From assembly GCA_016293645.1 (NCBI GenBank), contig JAEDDW010000096.1:1-6273 (forward strand): DNA of 6,273 bases, given 5' to 3'. This document shows, one piece after another, positions 1-5,209 of the stretch. Source of the DNA: Treponema sp. (GTDB lineage: Bacteria > Spirochaetota > Spirochaetia > Treponematales > Treponemataceae). Made by a program: the position numbers and the translations under genes. Positions within the stretch are counted from its first letter, which is position 1. Each line of letters starts with the position of its first letter. The notes beneath the pieces were generated by a model. The model did no database searches, was not told where the DNA came from, and saw only the letters and a list, made by a program, of their open reading frames with translations.

Positions 1-636
1 TTGAACAAACTCATACCTGCCATGCTCAAAAGCACTGGAATCACAATCGAGGTGTTTGTTCTTGTCTTGTTGTTTTCAGTTCCACTTGCACTGCTGATCT
101 GCTTTGGCCGCATGTCCCGCATCAAAGTAATCTCGGAAGTCACAAAATTTTTCCTTCTTGTCATTCGCGGAACACCATTGATGCTCCAGCTCATTTTTGT
201 TTACTTTGCACCGCAGATGATTTTTCAGATCGGCTTTGACCGTTTTACGGCCGGAATCGTTGCAATGGTAATCAATTATGCGGCATATTTTGCAGAAATT
301 TATCGCGGCGGAATCCAGTCCATTCCGCAGGGACAGTATGAGGCAGGTAAAGTCCTTGGCTTTACAAGAAACCAGACTTTCATGCGCATAGTGATGCCTC
401 AGGTTGTAAAGAAAATAATTCCCCCTATGGGAAACGAAGTCATAACTCTGGTCAAGGATACGGCATTGATACAGGTCCTTGGTGTTGCAGAACTTTTCCA
501 CGTCGCAAAAACACAGAGCGGCGCCCTTGTAAGCGTAATGCCGCTTTTCATTGCAGGCGTATTCTATTTCATCATGAACTGGGCGGTTTCAAAGGCCTTT
601 GATTACACGGAGAAAAAACTTGACTACTACAAATAA
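1..636 (+). CDS. Polar amino acid ABC transporter permease (HisM/GlnP type)
   Basis: Inner-membrane channel subunit of an importer for polar amino acids; such permeases form a dimer fed by a solute-binding protein and driven by the ATPase encoded next. The 211-aa protein is near the usual family length (about 215-230 aa). Hydrophobic spans are visible at roughly residues 15-36, 55-75, 84-100, 145-165 and 178-198. RGTP (56-59) follows the first span, as is typical. The cytoplasmic EAA loop that docks on the ATPase is clear: EAGKVLG at 114-120, followed by a conserved MPQ at 132-134. The start is a TTG on the first base of the window, so the ribosome binding site cannot be seen; the N-terminus nevertheless looks complete for the family. 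The 3' end overlaps the ATPase gene. The substrate cannot be told from the sequence. Confidence 0.93.
   Translation: MNKLIPAMLKSTGITIEVFVLVLLFSVPLALLICFGRMSRIKVISEVTKFFLLVIRGTPLMLQLIFVYFAPQMIFQIGFDRFTAGIVAMVINYAAYFAEIYRGGIQSIPQGQYEAGKVLGFTRNQTFMRIVMPQVVKKIIPPMGNEVITLVKDTALIQVLGVAELFHVAKTQSGALVSVMPLFIAGVFYFIMNWAVSKAFDYTEKKLDYYK
609..612 (+). promoter_or_regulatory. Ribosome binding site of the ABC ATPase gene, deciding its start
   Basis: GGAG inside the end of the permease gene lies 7 nt before the TTG at 620. The longer in-frame option (TTG at 599) has only a weak AAAGG about 4 nt upstream and would add seven residues (MITRRKN) before the domain. The site therefore favours 620 and a 17-nt gene overlap, which fits translational coupling. 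Confidence 0.6.
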
Positions 637-1384
637 TGAAATCATCAAGGTTGAACACCTTAAAAAATCCTTCGGCGACTTTCAAGTACTTAAGGACATT
701 TCTTTTTCTCTTCATCAGGGTGAAGTCCTTGGAATCATCGGCCCAAGCGGAAGCGGAAAGTCTACATTGTTAAGGTGTATCTGCCAGCTTGAGACTGTTA
801 CAGGCGGAACAATAAACATCTCTGGAAGAAACCTTGTCGAAAACGGAATCTACACGGACAAAAATACCCAGAGGGCAATAGGCCTTGACATCGGCCTTGT
901 TTTCCAGAACTTCAATCTGTTTCCACATTTTTCTGTATTACGAAACATTACGGAAGCACAGTGCATCGTTCTTGGAATGTCAAAGGAAGAGTCAGAAACC
1001 GTCGCCATGGAACTTCTGAAAAAGATGGGGCTTGAATCAAAGGCAGGCAGTTATCCTTGCGAACTTTCAGGCGGCCAGCAGCAGCGAGTCTCAATTGCAC
1101 GTGCACTTGCCCTCAAGCCGCAGGTTCTTTTCTTTGATGAGCCTACGTCCGCATTGGACCCGGAACTTACAGGAGAAATCCTTGCTGTAATCCGTGAGCT
1201 TGCCGCAGAGAAAATGACAATGGTGATTGTAACCCATGAGATGTCCTTTGCCCGCGATACAAGCGACCACCTTATCTTCATGGATGGAGGCGTGATCGTA
1301 GAGCAGGGCAATCCGGTTGAGCTCATAAACAACCCAAAGGAAGAAAGGACGATCCAGTTCCTCAAGAGATTCAACAACAAATAG
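620..1384 (+). CDS. Polar amino acid ABC transporter ATP-binding protein (GlnQ/HisP type)
   Basis: Cytoplasmic ATPase that powers the importer whose permease is encoded just upstream. With the TTG at 620 it is 254 aa, normal for the GlnQ/HisP family. All catalytic motifs are intact: Walker A GPSGSGKST at 41-49, Q-loop Gln at 96 (FQNFNLFPH), ABC signature LSGGQQQR at 149-156, Walker B ending FFDE with Asp173 and Glu174, D-loop SALD, and switch His206 in VTHEMSFA. The C-terminal stretch FMDGGVIVEQGNP is characteristic of amino acid importer ATPases. A stretch at about residues 70-92, between the first beta strands and the Q-loop, is somewhat longer than in short GlnQ proteins. The gene overlaps the permease by 17 nt and is followed by a small gene after 13 nt, so the three are probably co-transcribed. 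A TTG at 599 would give 261 aa. Confidence 0.95.
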   Translation: MTTTNNEIIKVEHLKKSFGDFQVLKDISFSLHQGEVLGIIGPSGSGKSTLLRCICQLETVTGGTINISGRNLVENGIYTDKNTQRAIGLDIGLVFQNFNLFPHFSVLRNITEAQCIVLGMSKEESETVAMELLKKMGLESKAGSYPCELSGGQQQRVSIARALALKPQVLFFDEPTSALDPELTGEILAVIRELAAEKMTMVIVTHEMSFARDTSDHLIFMDGGVIVEQGNPVELINNPKEERTIQFLKRFNNK

Positions 1385-1397
1385 ACAGGAGATTTAT

Positions 1398-1658
1398 ATG
1401 GCAAATATTTTTTCTTTTCCTGGCAGTGGAAAAAAGAATGGAAATGAAAGTGGAAGCGAAGAAAAGGTAACTTCGTTTGACTATGAAAAACTTGTGGGCA
1501 AGGTTGTTCACTCAAAGGAATTCTGCAAGACGGGAATGATTCTTGCCGTAAAAAAAGATGCAAAGGACAGGGTTCAGTATCTCCTTTCTGATGTAGACGC
1601 AGGTCTTGGCCTCATCGGTGAGGATGATCTTTTTGAAAAATGGGAGATTGAGGAATAG
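1398..1658 (+). CDS. Small acidic protein of unknown function, 86 aa
   Basis: I do not recognise this gene. It starts with ATG 6 nt after a good AGGAG (1387-1391), and only 13 nt separate it from the ATPase stop, so it very likely belongs to the transporter operon. The protein has no signal peptide or membrane segment. Residues 1-26 are low in complexity, rich in Gly, Ser, Lys, Asn and Glu, and probably disordered. Residues 30-86 alternate hydrophobic and charged residues (LVGKVVHSKEF, GMILAVKKD, VQYLLSDVD) in the way of a small beta-barrel fold. This faintly recalls PRC-barrel-like domains, but that is only an impression. The C-terminus is strongly acidic (EDDLFEKWEIEE). There is a single Cys (43) and no catalytic motif. 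It is probably cytoplasmic. A link to transport is suggested only by position. A hairpin with a terminator-like tail follows 38 nt after the stop. Confidence 0.8.
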   Translation: MANIFSFPGSGKKNGNESGSEEKVTSFDYEKLVGKVVHSKEFCKTGMILAVKKDAKDRVQYLLSDVDAGLGLIGEDDLFEKWEIEE

Positions 1659-1682
1659 TCCAGCCGTTTTTTGCGGTTAAAG

Positions 1683-1790
1683 TTTTCTAATTAAATAAGG
1701 GTCTGGCAAAACCTGTGGAATCTGTTTTTCAATGGTTCCGTAGAGTCCAGACCCTTGATTTTATTTAAAAAAAATGCAAAAATTAGAAAA
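1683..1790. repeat. Nested inverted repeat around the intergenic hairpin
   Basis: TTTTCTAATT (1683-1692) is the exact reverse complement of AATTAGAAAA (1781-1790). It brackets the 10-bp stem of the hairpin at 1697-1756. AAATAA stands between the two left arms and, as TTATTT, near the right arm too. The outer arms are AT-rich, so chance cannot be excluded. A small palindromic element or a bidirectional terminator are the alternatives. Confidence 0.4.
1697..1756 (+). terminator. Long hairpin, probable terminator of the ABC transporter operon
   Basis: AAGGGTCTGG (1697-1706) pairs perfectly with CCAGACCCTT (1747-1756). Within it, 1713-1722 pairs with 1734-1743 over 10 positions including three G-U wobbles, leaving an 11-nt loop. 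A T-rich tail (GATTTTATTT) follows. The wobbles would become A-C mismatches on the other strand, so the structure suits a + strand RNA. The T-tract is interrupted, so the terminator call is moderate. Confidence 0.55.
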
Positions 1791-1802
1791 TTTTAATCTT
1801 CT

Positions 1803-1806
1803 GGAG
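1803..1806 (+). promoter_or_regulatory. Ribosome binding site of the lipoprotein gene
   Basis: GGAG lies 5 nt before the ATG at 1812. It supports this start, which also gives a proper signal peptide. I found no convincing promoter between the hairpin and this site; the stretch 1757-1800 is AT-rich only. Confidence 0.6.
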
Positions 1807-1811
1807 CGGCT

Positions 1812-4800
1812 ATGAACAAGCTTAGGCTTTTCATATTTATATCGGCATTTCTCATTTCTCTTGCCTCGTGCGACAACGCCTTTTTCGGTGATAAGGACGT
1901 AGGGGGTCGTGCGGAGGATGAAATTGCATATGCCAGCGCCCAGTCCCTTGATGTAACCTACCGCGTTTCGGATTCCCAGGCCGGAACTATTGAAGGCAAG
2001 TCCAGCGTAAAGCTTTCATTTCCATTTGTTGTCCTGTTCAATTTGAATCCCAACTACGGAACTTTTTCAGGCTGGAAAGTCTACCAGAATTACGGACAGA
2101 AAGATCAGGCTCTTCTTGTTGAAAACACCGACTATAAAATCGGAAAAGAAAAATACACCGGAGATTCCATCATCACTGAATTCATTGTGATGAAAAAATT
2201 TTCGAAGGTCTGTGTTGTTGCTGAATGCCAGAAAACTCTTGCGGCATCGTTTGTGATCGGCGTTGAAAATCCGATTGAAGGTTATACTGAATCAGATACC
2301 ACGACTGCAAGGCTCAATGTTCCTGTTGCGATTTCTTTTACTGAAAATAAAAACTACGGAACATTCGTACGCTGGCATGTGTTCAAGGATTACTCTTATG
2401 ATCCGCAGACGAAGACTGCCACGATGACGGAAATTGCTGATGATGACAACAGCATTGTTTCCTTTGTCGACTCTGATTTTTCAAGCATCTCCGCACAGGT
2501 TGCTTTCAAGCAGGCCCGAGATGACATTGCTATTTTCCCTGAAATCAAGCCTGAACCTTTTGTGTGGTTTATTTCTCCTTCCGTTAAAAAGGAATCTGAA
2601 AGTTTCCAGGTAGGTCAGGTTGTTCCCGCAGGAAAGATTGATAAAAATGCTAAGGAAACCTTTACAATCAATGCTTCTGTCGAAGAAGATTATGCAATTA
2701 CGGGAATCCGTGTCTATGTTCCGTATCTGAATTCAAAAAAGATCGTATCAAACGTAAAGGCCTATGCTTCTGATGGAGAAGACCTTACGAAGATAGTGTT
2801 CCCTGACGTTGAAAACACTGATGAGACTCCTGCGTTTATTTTCACGAATGTTCAGTACGATGAATTCCAGTTGACGGCAAGTCTGGATGTAAAAATAAAT
2901 TCTGCAGATGTTGACGGTTATTGTATTGAACCTGTCATAAAGGAACGTCCTGTTGTTTCTGATTCCACTGTCCTCAATTCAGACGGAACTGTAAAACAGA
3001 AACAGTCTTTTGTGCTTACCTTCTCAGAGAATCTTGATGAGACTTCAAAGTCGATTGCCGGAAAACTTTCATTCAGAAAACGGCTTTCAGACGGAGCAAA
3101 ATCAGTTGAATGTTCCTCTATGTTCTCAGCTCCTGTCGTAAAGGACAATACAGTTACAGTTGATGCTGAACAGTCTTTCCCTCTCGGTACTGAGATTGTG
3201 ATTTTTGTGGATGGTTCCGTAAGAACCGTAAGCGGATCTACCTTGGGAAATGGAAAAAAATTCCTTTACTCCGTGACGACAAAAAACATCCCGCCTTCAA
3301 TTTATCTTGTTGAAAAGGATGATGTTGTTGCTGGCGGAACATTTGCTACCTGTGATGAAAACCTTGTTCCACAGCTGGATCCATCGGGAAGTTTTACAGT
3401 CACCATTGGATCCGACAAAGCAGTTTCGAAATTTGTTGTTGTCGAAAGGTGCATGAAGCTTTCAGGTTCCATGGCTGTCAGGTATGAGGATGAAAGCAGC
3501 GACAGTTTCTACTTTGTTCCGGAAAATGGAAAGATGATGTTTGTCAATGACGAATTCATCACTGGAAAATTCTTCAAGTACAATTATTACTCATGCAGGG
3601 CTGTCAATGGTGGCAGCAGCGGAACTTCATCTCCTGAATTCTACCAGGAGACAGACGGAAAATATAAGCTTAAGATAAAGACCGATGTAAAAAAAGGCGG
3701 ATTCCATCAGTGGGACATCTATGCTTTTGACAAGACTGATTCAAAGTCTATTCCTGTCACCGTGTGTGGAAAAATAAAAAGAAATGTCGTTGATGTAAAT
3801 TCCGTTTCAATTGAAAATATCACTGCCACTGGATGCAATGTTGTCGCTTCTGGAAATTCATCATCTTTCTTTGGGTTAAAGAAAAAACAGGATGTCTTCA
3901 TCAGAGTTACGAATGTAAATTCCGGTGTTCAGGAAATAAGGTTTTTCCCAGGCGGAAACGACAGGACTCTGATGAATTTTTCGAATAAGAAAGGAAGCAG
4001 AGGCTTTGAGATCGATGGATTGAAACGCAATACTTCATATTCCCTTGGTGTTCAGACTGTAAATGAATATGGCTACATCAGTGATGTTCAGAGTTCGTTC
4101 TTTATTACTGCAAAGGCTGATGTCGGCGATATCGTTTTCTATAATCCGAATGACGGAGAAAGAAAAGCTCTGTTCATGACTGTTGAGGAATACAATAAGA
4201 CAAGACAGAACAGCATTTCGTTCAAGTCTTTTGCAGACATCTATAAGCCTCTGGGAGTTGTCTATTGCCGTGATAATGACATAATCAGCATTGTCGGAAA
4301 TTCAATCTGCGCGGCAAATGATGTTCTTTTCAAATTCAAGCATCTTGTTCATTCTGAAGAATCCATTTTGAATTTTGTTGCTGATGGAATTGAAATCCTT
4401 GAAGACAGGAACAATCTGATTGAACTTAGAAAGATCATTCATGAAAATATAGAAAATAATCCTGATGACTATCCTGACTTTGTACTTCGAATAGACAATG
4501 GAATAAATTTCTTTGAGCAGATGCTGACCTTTGACAGTGCCTTTGGTCAGATTGACAAGCTTGGATTGCAGTTCTACCTTCCTGACTCATTTGATGAAAT
4601 ATACCTTTCCGGCGAAACTCTCCATGTTTCAGACGACAGGACGATCAATGGACGGCCTGATGTGCTTGAAGCTGTGAAAAAAGCTTTTGATGCCCTGGAC
4701 TGGAACTATCGTGTTGATCATATATATACACGTTTCAACCGCAGCAAGCATTCTTATGGACAGAAGTATGAAAGCTATACTTTCGTAAATGGAGATATCG

Positions 4801-4847
4801 GCTTTGTATGTCCGGTTACGGAACTTGTCGGAATCGAACTGTATTGA
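1812..4847 (+). CDS. Large multidomain lipoprotein with Ig-like and fibronectin-III-like domains
   Basis: Predicted lipoprotein of 1011 aa, exported by Sec and lipid-anchored at Cys20. The signal peptide is short (MNKLRLF, hydrophobic to Leu17) with lipobox LASC at 17-20. Two N-terminal repeats share NYGTF-x-x-W-x-V at residues 81 and 181, exactly 100 residues apart, and resemble diverged InlB-B/Flg_new beta repeats. Residues about 383-490 look like an SbsA/Big_5 Ig-like domain: FVLTFSENLD, then PLGTEIVIFVDGSV, closing with FLYSVTT. Residues about 660-768 resemble fibronectin type III (GFEIDGLKRNTSYSLGVQTV). Residues 771-1011 form a further domain that opens VGDIVFYNP, contains PLGVVYC, and ends in GDIGFVCPVTELVG, recalling C-terminal modules of other Treponema lipoproteins. 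No catalytic motif is visible. It is probably a surface or periplasmic binding or structural protein, function unknown. It appears to be transcribed alone. Confidence 0.88.
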   Translation: MNKLRLFIFISAFLISLASCDNAFFGDKDVGGRAEDEIAYASAQSLDVTYRVSDSQAGTIEGKSSVKLSFPFVVLFNLNPNYGTFSGWKVYQNYGQKDQALLVENTDYKIGKEKYTGDSIITEFIVMKKFSKVCVVAECQKTLAASFVIGVENPIEGYTESDTTTARLNVPVAISFTENKNYGTFVRWHVFKDYSYDPQTKTATMTEIADDDNSIVSFVDSDFSSISAQVAFKQARDDIAIFPEIKPEPFVWFISPSVKKESESFQVGQVVPAGKIDKNAKETFTINASVEEDYAITGIRVYVPYLNSKKIVSNVKAYASDGEDLTKIVFPDVENTDETPAFIFTNVQYDEFQLTASLDVKINSADVDGYCIEPVIKERPVVSDSTVLNSDGTVKQKQSFVLTFSENLDETSKSIAGKLSFRKRLSDGAKSVECSSMFSAPVVKDNTVTVDAEQSFPLGTEIVIFVDGSVRTVSGSTLGNGKKFLYSVTTKNIPPSIYLVEKDDVVAGGTFATCDENLVPQLDPSGSFTVTIGSDKAVSKFVVVERCMKLSGSMAVRYEDESSDSFYFVPENGKMMFVNDEFITGKFFKYNYYSCRAVNGGSSGTSSPEFYQETDGKYKLKIKTDVKKGGFHQWDIYAFDKTDSKSIPVTVCGKIKRNVVDVNSVSIENITATGCNVVASGNSSSFFGLKKKQDVFIRVTNVNSGVQEIRFFPGGNDRTLMNFSNKKGSRGFEIDGLKRNTSYSLGVQTVNEYGYISDVQSSFFITAKADVGDIVFYNPNDGERKALFMTVEEYNKTRQNSISFKSFADIYKPLGVVYCRDNDIISIVGNSICAANDVLFKFKHLVHSEESILNFVADGIEILEDRNNLIELRKIIHENIENNPDDYPDFVLRIDNGINFFEQMLTFDSAFGQIDKLGLQFYLPDSFDEIYLSGETLHVSDDRTINGRPDVLEAVKKAFDALDWNYRVDHIYTRFNRSKHSYGQKYESYTFVNGDIGFVCPVTELVGIELY

Positions 4848-4893
4848 TCTGTTTTGTTGAAAATTTCGGAAATCTTTAAGTCTATGATTTTTA

Positions 4894-4922
4894 TTGACTA
4901 GTTTTCCCATTAGAATTATAAA
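4894..4922 (+). promoter_or_regulatory. Predicted sigma-70 promoter upstream of the gltB leader
   Basis: TTGACT (4894-4899) and TATAAA (4917-4922) are separated by 17 nt, close to consensus in both boxes and spacing. Transcription should start near 4929, about 9 nt before the first hairpin of the leader. It sits 46 nt after the lipoprotein stop in an AT-rich gap, so a chance match is possible, but it is the best promoter in the window. Confidence 0.55.
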
Positions 4923-4937
4923 TAACAGCATCTGACG

Positions 4938-4980
4938 AAGAGGTCATGGATTACCGTGGGTATTCTGTGACCTCTTTTTT
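4938..4980 (+). terminator. Intrinsic terminator hairpin 1 (lipoprotein 3' end and/or gltB leader)
   Basis: AAGAGGTCA (4938-4946) pairs perfectly with TGACCTCTT (4968-4976). The pairing continues inward to a GTG triloop (4956-4958), giving 18 paired positions with one T-T mismatch and two G-U wobbles. The T-run 4975-4980 follows. It lies 91 nt after the lipoprotein stop and would end that mRNA. It also lies directly downstream of the predicted promoter, where it could terminate a leader RNA of about 50 nt. Confidence 0.75.
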
Positions 4981-4986
4981 ATTTCT

Positions 4987-5036
4987 GGGGGTTACTATAT
5001 GCTAGCATTAGATTCCATTTGGTCATCCCCTTTTTT
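4987..5036 (+). terminator. Possible terminator hairpin 2 in the gltB leader
   Basis: GGGGGTTAC (4987-4995) pairs with GTCATCCCC (5022-5030), with one G-U wobble and one mismatch. Pairing can extend to 5001/5016. A T6 run (5031-5036) and ATTTC follow. The tail CCCCTTTTTTATTTC nearly repeats the tail of hairpin 1 (CCTCTTTTTTATTTC). The left arm contains the ribosome-binding-like GGGGG and reaches the ATG at 4999, so this fold would hide that start. The 14-nt loop and mismatches make it weaker than its neighbours. Confidence 0.4.
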
Positions 5037-5109
5037 ATTTCATCATTGTTATTTTTCTTTACTGATATGTCAAAAAAGTTCCGTTTTTTACAATGATAAT
5101 ATTCCTTAA
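4999..5109 (+). other. Possible 36-codon leader ORF, unproven
   Basis: An ATG preceded by GGGGTTACTAT, the same spacing and almost the same bases as at the gltB start (GGGGTTACGCT), opens a 36-codon ORF ending in TAA at 5107-5109. The peptide would begin MLALDSIWSSPFLF and is rich in Phe and Ser, with only one Gln and no Glu, so it is not an obvious glutamate- or glutamine-sensing leader peptide. The ORF also spans hairpin 2. It may be a leader peptide, a relic of a duplicated start region, or chance. Confidence 0.2.
5067..5094 (+). promoter_or_regulatory. Weak second promoter candidate for gltB
   Basis: ATGTCA (5067-5072) and TACAAT (5089-5094) are spaced 16 nt. The -10 box has one mismatch to consensus and the -35 box two. 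It would start transcription near 5101, upstream of hairpin 3 only. The surroundings are very AT-rich, so support is thin. Confidence 0.2.
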
Positions 5110-5131
5110 TTCAATAGTATATTCTCCAAAC

Positions 5132-5188
5132 AAAGACGTTTTATGCACCAGCAGAAAATTTCTGTCGGTGTGTAAGACGTCTTTTTTT
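5132..5188 (+). terminator. Long terminator hairpin 3 immediately upstream of gltB (candidate attenuator)
   Basis: Positions 5132-5156 pair with 5160-5184 across a 3-nt loop: 25 paired positions with one A-C mismatch and four G-U wobbles. The outer arms are AAAGACGT and ACGTCTTT. The T-run 5182-5188 completes an intrinsic terminator. It ends 21 nt before the gltB ATG and just before its ribosome binding site. Hairpin 1 already serves the lipoprotein gene, so this one most likely acts on a gltB leader transcript. The wobbles mark the + strand as the folded RNA. Confidence 0.7.
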
Positions 5189-5197
5189 ATTTTTATC

Positions 5198-5202
5198 AGG
5201 GG
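5198..5202 (+). promoter_or_regulatory. Ribosome binding site of gltB
   Basis: AGGGG lies 7 nt before the ATG at 5210. It is part of GGGGTTAC-NNT-ATG, which also occurs at 4988-5001. The start gives the expected GltB N-terminus, with the catalytic Cys at residue 15. Confidence 0.6.
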
Positions 5203-5209
5203 TTACGCT

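Noticed and set aside
76..501. 141-codon open frame on the - strand inside the permease gene
   Set aside because: The + strand permease has all family motifs here; the opposite frame gives a composition with no recognisable domain and no convincing ribosome binding site.
1051..1563. 170-codon open frame on the - strand across the ATPase end and the small gene
   Set aside because: It runs antisense to the ATPase signature and Walker B motifs and to the 86-aa gene; its translation is low-complexity (FHFHFHSFFH) and looks like a shadow frame.
1755..1800. Promoter for the lipoprotein gene (TTGATT at 1755 with AT-rich -10 options)
   Set aside because: No -10 box falls at an acceptable distance; the candidates are only AT-rich sequence.
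4629..4931. 100-codon open frame on the - strand at the lipoprotein 3' end
   Set aside because: Mostly antisense to the lipoprotein coding sequence, with no domain and no terminator of its own.
5068..5092. A6/T6 hairpin (TGT-C-AAAAAA with TTTTTTACA) in the gltB leader
   Set aside because: Only A-T pairs plus a weak base with a bulge; in so AT-rich a stretch it is likely chance, and the pairing would be unstable.
4848..5209. A known riboswitch class or T-box upstream of gltB
   Set aside because: I saw no T-box sequence or recognisable glutamine/glnA-type riboswitch core; only hairpins with T-tracts are supported.
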